Shown here: positions 33,315 to 43,749 of the stretch, in pieces
Numbering within the stretch: position 1 is the first letter of the stretch
How the letters are laid out: the number at the start of each line of letters is the position of its first letter
From: Darksidea phi
Lineage: Eukaryota > Ascomycota > Dothideomycetes > Pleosporales > Lentitheciaceae
Reading direction: 5' to 3'
NCBI GenBank assembly: GCA_030770425.1
Contig: JASJFT010000064.1
Span: 1 to 64,000 of the forward strand
Length of the DNA: 64,000 bases
Made by a program: the position numbers and the translations under genes
The notes under the pieces: generated by a model
Seen by the model: the letters and a program-made list of their open reading frames with translations, nothing else
What the model was told of the DNA's origin: nothing
Database searches by the model: none

Positions 33315-34312
33315 ATGTCATCGTCCAGTAATCCAGCCTGGCTCCGCACTCGTTGCTCCTCCACCGCACAGCTCTGGGACCCGCGAACCACCCTACACAT
33401 CGCCTCAGACAACCGGTGCGTAGGTCACACATCTTCCACAAGGCGCAAATGCCGAGTGAAGCTCGCAGCACAGAATCTCCGTAGAGCCAATATCATCTTA
33501 CAATATCTCTCAAACCAGCAACCCCAATCCGACACTTTTCCATATTATCCGCATCGGCTGGCCACCTGTTGCTGTGCCCGGCACGGCATCAAGAGCAAGC
33601 TCAACGTATGGTGGATGAATGGGAGGAGCGTATCAAGGATGATTATCCTGTCGATAACGTGGAGATCGAGGATTGGGCGACCGAGAGTATGGAGACTACA
33701 GGCACGGAGATCCGGAATATGGAGACTGTAGGCATGGGGGCCGGCCATGTCTATCCTATCCGCAGCATGGAGATCGAGGAACCTTATCCTGTCCGTGCCA
33801 TGGAGATGGAGGCAGAATATGAGCAAGACGCTACGACTCATCCATACCATACTCGATCGGGAACCGGGACGTATTCGGTGGCGAGTCCACCGGCGCCGAT
33901 GCCGAGCTCACCGGTGCCGGGCACGCCGGACTGGATTGTAGTATTGCAAGAATTCGATGAAAGGCTCCAGACTGTGGAACACCGGCTTACACAGCTAGAA
34001 CAAGCAGCACGTTTTTTTTCCGCCTCCATGACGCCCACCCCTCTGAGCCGGGGATATCGGCGCATGAGCCCCATTCCGATGCCTAGCCCATGCCCACGTC
34101 GACACGTGCTCCGCCGCGCCATCGACGATGAGTGCCCGATCTGCAGAGTAGACTTTCGGGTTGGTGACCCGCTTACGTGGTGCAAGAATAGATGTGGAAG
34201 GACGGTGCATTTGCTGTGCTTTGAGGAGTGGGAGGCGACGTGCAGGGATTACGGGAGGATGTTGACGTGCGCATTGTGCAGGGTGCGTTGGGGGACTGAG
34301 TGTGGGTGCTAA
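33315..34312 (+). CDS. RING-like zinc finger protein, probably frameshifted
   Basis: Frame A starts at ATG 33315 (MSSSSNPAW) and reads to about 33600. Frame B, one base ahead, is open from 33569 without an ATG at its start (it begins TTG) and carries the conserved C-terminus. The join near 33565-33575 (CCCARH versus LCPARHQEQAQ) needs one base skipped; a small intron is possible but no clean site was found. Frame B has an acidic Met/Glu-rich repeat (SMETTGTEIRNMETVG, RSMEIEE, RAMEMEA), a short coiled coil (LQTVEHRLTQLEQAA) and a C-terminal RING-like domain: CPIC, WCKNRCGRTVHLLC and CALC. A ubiquitin-ligase role is inferred from the zinc finger only. Confidence 0.6.
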
Positions 34313-34389
34313 CGTTGGTTTCCCAATTCCTCGGTGATTACCCCTGTTCCAGAGATAGCTCTTTTGTATCCGTTTTATTAGTTATTCCA

Positions 34390-35229
34390 TCAACGCTTTG
34401 AGGCCAGCCTCTGCTCCCTCTCCTTCGCCGGTGCCGTGAACTGCGTACTCAAACCCCCACGACTCTTAACCTGCATCTTCTTGTTCGCATCCTCCATCTG
34501 CTTCAACTGATCTGCCTCACTCTGCGGCCTCCTGTGTAGCACAATCTCAAGCATATCCCGTCCCTTCCTCCGTCCCTTCAATCCATCATCATCCCTATCG
34601 AAGTACACCGCCCAGCGTAGTCCCTCTCTCCCCGCGGCCGTACTGTTATCCTCATCCTTGCCATCCCACTCGTCAATCGCGACGAAACCTTCCCAGCCCT
34701 CGAAGAGAAGGCGCGTCTCGTCTTCGGACCAGTCCCACTCGCCGACGTGGTGCGTGATCGACTGTGTGCGGTTGCCGTATTTGAGCTCGTACGTATCGCG
34801 GTCGCAGTAGATCCAGTTGAGGACGGGCGGGTCTTCGGAGATGGTGGAGACGAGGCCGCGCTCGGGCGGGTAGCGGTTTTCGTCGGGGTACTGGATGTAG
34901 AAGCCGGCGAAGGCGTGGAGGGGCGGGTCCATGTTGGGCGTGGGCGGTATGGGCTTGTAATCATCGTCGCGGGGGAGGACCCAGACTTTGTCATGCCGCA
35001 CCACCAAAATGCCGTTGTTGACCTCGTCGGCAAACTCTTCTTTGCTGTCGCACGTCACAAGCGCATTGAATTTGACCATGCGCGTCTCGTTTGCCGCTTC
35101 TTCGTTCTGCTTCTTCTGGTGCTCGACGCCCTCGGCGACGCCGGTGACGACGGGAATCGCGACGACGCAGCCGCCCAGGAAGAAGCCCAGGGCCACGCTC
35201 GCCATATTCGCACTGGCTTTCTGTCGCAA
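34390..35229 (-). CDS. Conserved hypothetical membrane-anchored protein
   Basis: 279 codons, single exon; the alternative start MASVALG at 35205 removes eight residues. An N-terminal hydrophobic helix (ASVALGFFLGGCVVAIPVV) is followed by a Gln/Glu-rich linker and a compact soluble domain with many aromatic residues (FAGFYIQYPDENRYPPERG, WIYCDRDTYELKYGNR, HHVGEWDWSEDETRLLFEGWEG). The C-terminus is basic. No enzyme motif was recognised. The pattern resembles a lineage-specific fungal protein exposed on one face of a membrane. Confidence 0.75.
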   Translation of the reverse strand: MRQKASANMASVALGFFLGGCVVAIPVVTGVAEGVEHQKKQNEEAANETRMVKFNALVTCDSKEEFADEVNNGILVVRHDKVWVLPRDDDYKPIPPTPNMDPPLHAFAGFYIQYPDENRYPPERGLVSTISEDPPVLNWIYCDRDTYELKYGNRTQSITHHVGEWDWSEDETRLLFEGWEGFVAIDEWDGKDEDNSTAAGREGLRWAVYFDRDDDGLKGRRKGRDMLEIVLHRRPQSEADQLKQMEDANKKMQVKSRGGLSTQFTAPAKEREQRLASKR

Positions 35230-35376
35230 AATTCAGAGGAGCTGGGCTGTGTTGATGGCGTATTGGACGGTAGTGTCAAGATGAGATGAGGGGACAGTCA
35301 ACATTGAAGGTTTGGGAGATGCGAAGCTGGGATGCGTGACGTCATTAGACCGGAACAGCGTTGCTACATTTTCCCC

Positions 35377-35819
35377 CTACTGTCCCTGCTCCTTCGCAAG
35401 CGCCTCCTTGATCGCATCCCCCACCACGTTCAGGCTCCCCGGCAACAGCCCCTTGTGCTCAATCTTCTTCCCATTGTACCAGACCTGCAAGCCACCTCCG
35501 CCATCACTCAGTTTATCGTCGCTTCTATAGAAGCGAAGTTGGTTATTTTGCGCTTGTTGCTGACTACATGTATATCGCCATCAGCTCTGCTAGGTGAAGG
35601 ATCAGGGCGGAAAGGACTCACAATGCTCGATACAGAGAATCTTCAATGTCGGCGCATTCTTTGGCGTCGGCGATGGGTTCTTTGATGCCGAAGACGTTGA
35701 TCCCCGGCTGCATGCTATAGCGGCGAAATTCCGCCTGGCTGTACCATGATTAGTCGGGCCAGCGCTGCACAGGAGTTGCTAGAGAATGTGTACGTATTGA
35801 TCGGTTTCCATTGAGCCAT
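35377..35819 (-). CDS. Small conserved hypothetical protein, three exons
   Basis: Exons 35819-35794, 35738-35622 and 35563-35377 join with GT..AG introns of 55 and 58 bp and consistent phase to 109 residues (MAQWKPINT at the start, ALAKEQGQ at the end). The middle has QPGINVFGIKEPIADAKE, and the third exon LQVWYNGKKIEHKGLLPGS followed by an amphipathic helix. I recognise it only as a conserved short fungal type and do not know its function. Confidence 0.65.
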
Positions 35820-36175
35820 AATGAATAGTGGGCTGTACAGTTGACCGTGTAATGTTGTGTTTAGTGAAGCGTGAAAGACTAACCATCAATGAGCATATCG
35901 GCCCTTCTCTTATACAAAGCATGCATGCATTACGTTGTCGCCGTACTCCTTCCTTGAATTGCCCACTTCATGGTGGACACCTCTACGTCAGTCACACCAT
36001 GTCAGCGTGCGAGGCTACCAATCAGCGATGCACGGAGAATGTGCCCCGCGGTGCTCCACGCTTCCCAGTTTTCGAGCAAATCGAAAACATTAGAACAAAT
36101 CACAAGAACACGGATGATGAGAAAAGGGTGGTGGGGCAACGAAGGCTTCTACTACCTTTGGTACAGCAGTTCATT
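35820..36175. other. Intergenic between two minus-strand genes
   Basis: 356 bp holding the 3' flank of the amidohydrolase and the promoter of the 109-residue gene. Nothing else was seen. Confidence 0.6.
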
Positions 36176-39102
36176 CTACTGCCATACCGCCGTCTTCGCA
36201 AGACCACTACTCACTCCTCTGACCCTCGCCCCAATCTGCAGCGGACTGCCCTCCCAGACCACCCACTCGCTCTGCTTCTTCCCTTCCTCCATATCGTCCT
36301 CATCCTCAATCCCCAACATCGTGTAGATATTCTTCCCCACTAGGTCCAATGCATCCTGGAACGCCAACCTCCCCTCACTATTCGCGTACGCAATACCGGC
36401 GAGTATCCCCAAATCTCTCGTCTCCCACACTTCCTCCACTGAGATGGCTGTGAGCACACCCGCGTCGAGGAGGTAGTTGATAGTGGTGCCGTTCGTGAGC
36501 GGCGCGCCCGTAAGAGAGCGCCGCTGATCCCATGTTTGTGCATGAGGAAGGAGAGGCGCAAGAACCACTGAGATGTTTGCCCGAGCAATCTCTGGCGCAA
36601 TGAGGTGGGATTCTGCACCGCCGATTATGATGAGGCGGAGTCTGGTGGTGGTGCTAGCTAATTTGGCCATTGCAGCTTCGATGGTAGATTTCATGCGGAT
36701 GAGGGAGGCGATGGTATCGGCGCTGTCGGCGGCGATGATGAGGGGTAGAGTACCCGACACTACGCGCTTGAGGTATGCCGACTCTTCGTATTGTTCTTTC
36801 ATAGGGGAACTGTTGGACGTGGAGTTTGCGTAGACAGCATCCAGAAGCTTAGCCCTCAACAAGGCGATCGCACTAGACACACTCGGCGTCTTCTCATCCT
36901 TCCCAAGCGAATAGTGAAATCCAACCTCATCCCTCCACACTGCATGCTTTGCTATCGAATGCTTTGCACCTGTCATGAAGCCTGCACTGACGCCGTGGCC
37001 TAAGATGCTTCCCCAGCCAGGCGCAGAAATAGCACGAGTGACGCCATGCTCGAAGGCGCGGGTGAGTTGCTTTCCCCCAAAGAGAAGACCATCGATTGCC
37101 CGGGTGATGCTATTGTCCGGAGGTGGGCCGTCCTGTGTATCAGGTTCGGCGTCGATTTCGAGGAGACCAAGAGCGGAGCCAAAGGCTGTGAAAGGCGGGG
37201 TCAGATACCCGTTCTTAAGTGCTATGGTGGGTATGGATGAATGGTCGATGGTGGCTAGTTCCTCTGTACATGAACCAATGCAGGAAAGCCTTCCGCCTCG
37301 CACGATAGCGACAGGATCTGATGAGCCTTCATGAGTCCTCGGAATGCCCTCTAGGTAGACGTGGAAAATGCCAGTGAAAATGACGTCGCCATTTATGTCA
37401 TCCATGCTGAGCTCTTGGGCTAAGTCCGCGTCGGGTGTGATGGGCTCTGCAGCGGGCTTCTTGAGCTCGACGGGGTCTTTAAATTGCTTTGCGCCATCGA
37501 TCCAGACCTGTATGGGCGTCGCACCAACAGACAATGGATCGGAATCCCAGACTACAATGTCAGCATCAAAGCCCTGTTTAATCTTCCCGATGCGATATCC
37601 TAAGCCCAGAAGCTCAGCTGGAGCAGAGGTCACACCAGCCAAGGCGGCATGGTATGGTAATCCGTATCCGTATGCTTTTGCGGCTTCGAAGACGACGTGT
37701 TGCGAATTCAATACAGGGTTGTCGGAGACGTAGGTGGGCGTTATGTTATGGGCGTACAAAATTGCGCCGGCACGTTCGGAAGCGATGTAAGCTTCCACCT
37801 TATAGTACACTTTCGCCCATGTCAGTACTTGTCTCGTTGCACTTTGGTGATCAGAAACCTACTGTTGTCAGCGAACAACGCAGCGGCTGGTGTTCCGCCC
37901 CATGCACGCTTCAGCACCTCAGGCACTAGGAATGCCTGATGTGCGTGATGGAACGCGTACACCCTGAACTGAAACTCATTTGTATGGCGTACGAAAGCCT
38001 CGAGATCAGGGACTGTGTAGCAGTGCGTATTGACTCTGACCTGCCCTCGCAGCACTGCACCTAATGACTCCCACTCCAAATCCTGCTTCAAGTAGCTTTG
38101 CATGTTCTCAGCCCCAATTGCATCAGCAACAGTGCACCAGTCATCTTGCTCCCGTACATACTTCTGCGCCTGCTCCAACGCATGCCGAAACTCCCACGCT
38201 TCGCCCAACCGACTGTATGGTCCGTGCCTACCAGCTCTACCGTAGGTTCGTTTGGGGTTTTCTCCACACGCCATCTTCATATACCGCCAATTTCGATCTG
38301 GGTCAGCGAAGAGGTCCTGCTGGCTAATCTCTTCTCTTCCGTTCTTTTTGCCGACTGCGAACTTGAGCACAAATGCCTCGCCGCCCATGTTGTTGCCGCT
38401 GCCAGGGAGAAACAGAGAAGTCGTCACCCCACCGCTCTTGATGAATTCGAATTCGGGTTGGAGGGGATCGAGGCCGTCAATGGATCGTACATATGGGGTG
38501 ATGTCTTTTGAGAGCTCATTCACATCGTCTTCCAAGTTGCCGACACTACCAAGACCGGCATGGCTGTGCATATCGACAATTCCCGCAGTGAGGAGATGAC
38601 CTTCGGCCTCAAAAATCTCTGTATCGTGGGGTAGACGATGGGTCAAAATGCTAGGAGCGACCTCAACGATCAGGCCCTTCTGCACTAGCACATCGGAACT
38701 TATCCAAGACCATCCTTTCCCGGCTCTCGCATCATCCTCTAGGGTTCCTGGTGTCGGTTCGCCAGTCCAGATGGTCGCATTGCGGATGAGCAGCGGCGGC
38801 GTACCTTTGACCCAGCGCTTGTTGTATTCGCGTGATTCTTTGGCCTCGGATGGTTTCCTGCGGAGAGCAGAGCAGGTAGCGTAGTCTTCGTTAAGTCGTG
38901 AGATTGACAACACGCTAGTCGGTTTCGTGGTATTGCCGGCGATCTTGTACGTGTAGTAGGCCAGGCACGCTAGACATGCCGTAGCGACGAGCCGCGCGAT
39001 CTTGCGCTTGCGTCGCCGATTGAGCCATGCATAACGATATGTTGGCTCAGAAGAAGTCGCATCGCGGTATGTCGGTAGGTCTTCGAAGCCGTGTTTCGTC
39101 AT
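36176..39102 (-). CDS. Membrane-anchored amidohydrolase (annotated elsewhere as carbohydrate esterase 9-like)
   Basis: Exons 39102-37863 and 37809-36176 (53 bp intron) give 957 residues. An N-terminal basic stretch and one transmembrane helix (IARLVATACLACLAYYTY, residues ~36-53) suggest a type II anchor. The first half is amidohydrolase-like: LIRNATIWTG strand, then metal-binding HxH in IVDMHSHAGLG, HxxAH-type segments (FHHAHQAF), and GYRIGKIKQGFDADIVVWDSDP closing the beta-sandwich. The second half repeats the fold pattern, but the HxH position reads LTPPFTAFGS, so it probably binds no metal there. The substrate is unknown; imidazolonepropionase and N-acetylglucosamine-phosphate deacetylase relatives share the fold. 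Confidence 0.85.
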
Positions 39103-40762
39103 ATTAGAGACCGACCACGCATCAGCGCTTTGAACAGATGGTGCTCGCTTTTGGTCACCCGTAGCCTAGACACGCCTACGTCTGCTGGTAGTCGCTTTGA
39201 AGGGGTTCGATCAGGCGTAAGGGTTGGTGTAATGGTGGTTGAGATACAACCTCCGCCAGCGATTACACTATTCCCAGCCTCTGCCTTTTCGCACCCGCCC
39301 CCCTCATTTCAGACATGATCGATCCCATCTTGCACCAACTCCGCCTCGTCTTTACGCGCGAGGAGGGCTTTTTTTTCAGCGTCTGTGTTGACTGTACCCT
39401 AATCATCAACGGATAGTCCGGACAAGCGCTTGCGGGGTGCGCAGCAAGGTCGCGACGTCCCCGGTCGCAGACACACTACCAAGCTTGGCAAGACGTCTTC
39501 ACATGCATATAGTCCCGGGTGCAATTCCCAGCACAGCACAACCCCGTCAACCCCATCTTATGCCTTGTGCTTATCTCTTGGACTTCTCCCTGCACGTTGC
39601 GAAAGAGGTGAATAACAACATCGGAAAGCTCAACTCGAATGCATAGTCTCCGCCTAGAGATCAGATCCTCCCTACGCTCCCGCCACCTCACGAACTACTG
39701 GCCTATAGCATCGGCGACACCTCTCCGATGCTTGCGATATCCTTGCTGTGGTTTGCGCCTTGAAGCTTACCATCTTCCAGGGCTTGATTCGTCCAAGGTG
39801 CTTCTTTTGCCGCTTCCCATACAAGGCTTCTCCAGATAGCTGTGCAGACGAATCTCATGCATATGCATATAGTGCGATCCGATCACACTTCCAATACTGT
39901 TACACGCAATAACCATCATGCATCAGTTTTGGGTTTTGGGGACTGCGGGGTACAGCTAAATGCCGACATGCTGGGGTCAGGTTAACCACTGGTCGAGGCT
40001 GCTGCTTTCGCCCAAGCAAACTCCAGCAACCAACTTGTTTGTCCGTCGAGTTTCCGCGCCGACAAGGCTCAAGGATACCTACTCGTAAAAGGGGCCATCG
40101 ACCTTGTCCGCAATTTGCTATTGTGTGGCTAGCTAACAGGACAGTATCCTCAGGGTCGACCGCACTTCAAGGTACAATTGCTCCCGCCTCACTCCTCATC
40201 TCAAAGCACTAACGCAGCGCAGTGCTCATTCGTTCGCAGCTGTCCTCCCCTCATCAATGCCCCTTTCTCCAACCGATCGTCTCTCCGACTCCCTAACTAC
40301 CGTGTCCGGGCGGCGCATCATCTCCATAGCCCCGGCTAATCTTCTATGAGCATCATCCTACATTCGCTAATTACCCAGCCAAGTTTTCTCCAGTGCTATA
40401 ACGTACCCTAGATGCCAAGACGGCGCACGAACCTCGCCGTTAGTCAACGTTAATCAAGACGAAGCACGTGTAGCTCGGCACTTTTCGAGTCGACCTATCA
40501 GAATGATGGCGATTATGATTTGCAATTTGAGAAGACTGGTCACTGTATAGCACCTTTGAGAAGAGGTGAGCAGACATGGAGGAGGCGCAAATCAACACGC
40601 GTAAGGATGGCTAGGTTCATATCGCTGTCGGCACTCCTGTTCCAGAACCCGGTAACGGACACTAGGATACAATGAGTATAATTATTCGGGAAGCGCCCTT
40701 TGCCGAAAGGGTAGTACACCAACCTACTAGGAGCTTGATTCTACGCAGTGTATAGAGTCAAA
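39103..40762. other. Long intergenic region
   Basis: 1.66 kb between divergent genes. It holds only short frames without motifs (for example 39639-39839 and 40540-40722). I checked a GGGTGCAATTCCC segment near 39517 as a tRNA T-arm and it does not fit. Promoters for both flanking genes are presumed. Confidence 0.6.
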
Positions 40763-42057
40763 ATGGTTCACTTCTCGCAGGCACTCGCCGCCGCCCTTTT
40801 GGCCACTGGAGTCGTCGCTCATCCGGGCGGCAATACCAACAAGGAGATTCTTCGGAGGCAGGCTCATCTCGACCACCCCGAACGCCGAAGTGTACAATCA
40901 TGCAAGAGAGATCTCGTCGAGAGCGGTTGGGTCCGGGAGCAGCACTTGAGACGTGAGGCGAGACTGCACGAGCTTCGTGTCGCAGCAGGATTTGCGAAGC
41001 CCGACGATCTGGTTCGCCGCGACATTGGTGAGGTTGAGGAGGAGTATGGTGCGAATGCGGCTTGTACACTTGATCCTGAGGCTACCGAGGGCCCTTATTG
41101 TAAGTCAACCCGTACCGTCCGTCTGAATGACAATACTGACGGAAACAGGGGTCACTGGTGAGCTCATTCGTCAAGATCTCCTCAACACGGAGAAGGGCGC
41201 CGTCACGCACCTTGATATCAATGTTATCGACACTTCAGGCTGCAAGCCAGTCACAGATGCATATGTCGAGCTCTGGGGCTGCAATGCTACAGTAAAGCCC
41301 ACAACTCTATTTTCCACTTCTCACAGGCTTACGATTGTAGGGAGTCTACACTGGTGTCCAGGCACGTGGTAACGGCGATGGCTCGAACACCTCGCTCAAG
41401 AGCAATGCGCTCCGTGGTCTGCAGAAAACCGCCGCCAATGGAACCGCTACCTTCATCACAGTGATCCCAGGTCACTATGTCGGCCGCACTAACCATCTCC
41501 ACAGTACGTTCCGTACCGCTTCTTTCTTGTAAAATGACCTACTAAGTGTACTTAGCCATCATCCACCACGGTGCCAAACTCCTCGCCAACAACACCATCC
41601 AAGGCGGCACCATCTCGCACGTCGGCCAATTCTATATCGAGCAAAGCTTCATGGGACAAGTCGAAAAGACCTCCCCCTACAACACCAATACTCAAAAGGT
41701 GACCACTAACGCGGCGGACCCACTCTTTAACATGGGCAAGCAGGGCGGTGACGACCCGGTCATGAAGATTTCCCTTATTGGCAAAAAGATTGAAGATGGA
41801 TTGTATGCGACGATCGATGTTGGCGTTAACCCTAAGGCGAGGCAAAACCCGCAACCCGTAAACATGTGGACAACTGATGGTGGGAAACCGGCTCCCAACA
41901 GCCCATGGACTGGATACCCAGATACGTAAGTGATCTTCTAACTTGTGCGCCTTGCGAAGCACTAATGGGTATTTCTAGCTGCCGATACTGCGGGTTCAGG
42001 CCCCCGAAGAAGGAGAGGGATGTTGCAGGCGAGGTTCTTGGCGAGGTCGAGGAGTAA
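40763..42057 (+). CDS. Secreted intradiol ring-cleavage dioxygenase-like protein
   Basis: Five exons: 40763-41099, 41149-41291, 41341-41503, 41556-41925 and 41979-42057, giving 363 residues. The start MVHFSQ begins a clear signal peptide (LAAALLATGVVAHP); the upstream in-frame ATG at 40748 is less likely. A propeptide-like basic stretch is followed by the dioxygenase core: EGPYWVTGELIRQD, INVIDTSGCKPVTDAYVELWGCNATG, and GHYVGRTNHLHT matching the Y-x2-R-x2-H-x-H iron-ligand motif. A C-terminal GGTISHVGQFY segment follows. Family enzymes open catechol rings with non-heme Fe(III). The extracellular version would act on lignin- or tannin-derived phenolics. Confidence 0.88.
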
Positions 42058-42217
42058 ACAACAACATGCATAACAGCGGATTAAGAGCATCCCAGTTGGT
42101 CAGCTTCAGTGACGTTTGCAAAATGTATATATGGCATTCGAAATGAGAAGAGTGCATGTTACGTGAAACGACTTCAATCATACTTCTATGTCCCTACCGT
42201 TCCGCCGCGGGATAACT

Positions 42218-42907
42218 TTAAACTCGCATACCCGCTTCTGTTCTTTCTCCCATATCAACGTCCATGCACATAACAACCAACCAAAATCCAAACTTCGAGC
42301 CCCATCGTCCAGCAGGCATCTCAGAACGCCTTACCTCCTTCCAGCCCCTGCGTCTCCAGTACTCGCCATTGACTTCGTCTATCATATGGATCCACAGCCT
42401 AAGCTTGGGCTCATTCTGCCCCTTCACTAGCTCCTTGGTCAAAGCTTCGGTACACCGTCCGGCTAACCCCAATTTATTAAACCCTGTCTTCGTAGCCAAA
42501 GCCTTAAATTCCCACCCGACCTCTAGTGGCTCATCCGAATTAGCGGCACTACGCTCGCTAGGAAACAAATCGCCTTTCCACGGACTGGCGCATGCGCATG
42601 CTACCGGCTCATCGTCACTGTAAACAACAGCAACAAGGCCATGCGGTCCGAGCGACTCGAGCAGTGCAGTAGGTGTTTTGAAACGGGTATCGGGGACATC
42701 CCAATGTGTGGGTGGGTACGATGTGGAATTCCAAAACACGGAGTTTACGAAGTCGGTCAGGCTTGCCGCAAGCGAGGAATTCAATGTCAGGTCTTGGACG
42801 CTGTAAATGCGAGACTGGAGGGTTGCTGATGTGGAGGGTGGAGGGGTCGGAGGAAGCAGTGGCGTTTCGCTAGCCGTGATTGGTGGAGGAGCGTTTTCAG
42901 ATGTCAT
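42218..42907 (-). CDS. GNAT-family N-acetyltransferase-like protein
   Basis: 229 residues from MTSENAPP at 42907; the frame is open to an ATG at 42985, but that adds a sequence unlike a protein N-terminus. A Pro-rich leader is followed by a GNAT-like core: LTDFVNSVFWNS, HGLVAVVYSDDEPVACAC (beta strand pair), EVGWEFKALATKTGFNKLGLAGRCTEAL (acetyl-CoA loop region) and VNGEYWRRRGWKEVRR (the YxxxGF-like end motif). It probably transfers acetyl groups to an unknown amine. It converges on the dioxygenase gene. Confidence 0.75.
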   Translation of the reverse strand: MTSENAPPPITASETPLLPPTPPPSTSATLQSRIYSVQDLTLNSSLAASLTDFVNSVFWNSTSYPPTHWDVPDTRFKTPTALLESLGPHGLVAVVYSDDEPVACACASPWKGDLFPSERSAANSDEPLEVGWEFKALATKTGFNKLGLAGRCTEALTKELVKGQNEPKLRLWIHMIDEVNGEYWRRRGWKEVRRSEMPAGRWGSKFGFWLVVMCMDVDMGERTEAGMRV

Positions 42908-43749
42908 CTTGACTTGCTTTGACTTTATGGAGGACCGAGAGAGAAAGCGGATGTCGCAGACCGAATGGATTATGTAGAATCTCAAGTGTCAGCCCTCTTA
43001 CTGCTTTTGGTAGCCCCGACGCAGAGTCCCATTAGACCCGACGTGTAGGGCGCGCCCTGTGGACTTGCGTCTTCCGTCTCCCAACTACGATCAGTCACTG
43101 TCCTCGGAATTGTACACTAATTTACAACAAGACCATTCCGGCGAAAATGCCTTGTACCCTCTCATAAAATGCGCAAATGTAACTGAACAAGTTATATAGG
43201 ACGGTTTATTGACTTTTAGCCCCATCTTTTTTGTCTTTGGTATTAGTGGCCGAACAATTAGCACAGGCAGCTTTTATGTGCAGTATCCACACTCAAGCTT
43301 GGTTATCTTGCTATGAACCCATACCTGAAGTATGGTTGTTGAGAAAAGAGTCATTATCAAGCTCGGTAGCCAACCAAAGTCATCCACGCATCATGAGGCT
43401 CTTGAGCCGTACATACAAAAAATTCTCTCTTGCTGTACATCTGGCAACAAGGTATTATTCGTTTCGATTCTATGGTGATGCACATGCTGCATTTATCTGG
43501 TGCTCCATGTATCCATAACCACGCTTAAAGTGTCCGGGGCCATCGCCCAGCGAATTACAAGGGTCCGCGGCTGCAAGAAGGAAAATGAGTATGAACGGTG
43601 ATGAAAAGGGGCAGGGGGGTCATATACTCGAAGACAATCTCGCCGACTGGGCAGCACATGTAGTACAATGTGTAAATCCTGTAAACTCATCTAACTGTTT
43701 GAGATATCAATTTTTATCATATCTTCGGCCTCTCCTCCACCGTTCTTCT
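42908..43749. other. Intergenic region with dispersed repeat copy 3
   Basis: 842 bp upstream of the acetyltransferase and downstream of the GH31 gene. It contains the third repeat copy (43291-43440). No gene is supported. Confidence 0.6.
43291..43440 (+). repeat. Dispersed repeat copy 3
   Basis: Runs from actcaagcttggttatcttg to tctcttgctgtacat. It aligns with copy 2 (actcaaactccaagtttggt..., ccatacttcaaagtatggtt) and shares gagtcattatcaagct with copy 1. It lacks the right end (gttgacgcg) of the other two. Confidence 0.75.

Noticed and set aside
39500..39560. Possible tRNA T-arm (GGGTGCAATTCCC)
   Set aside because: Lacks the TTC(A/G)A loop and no D-arm, anticodon arm or acceptor stem could be paired.
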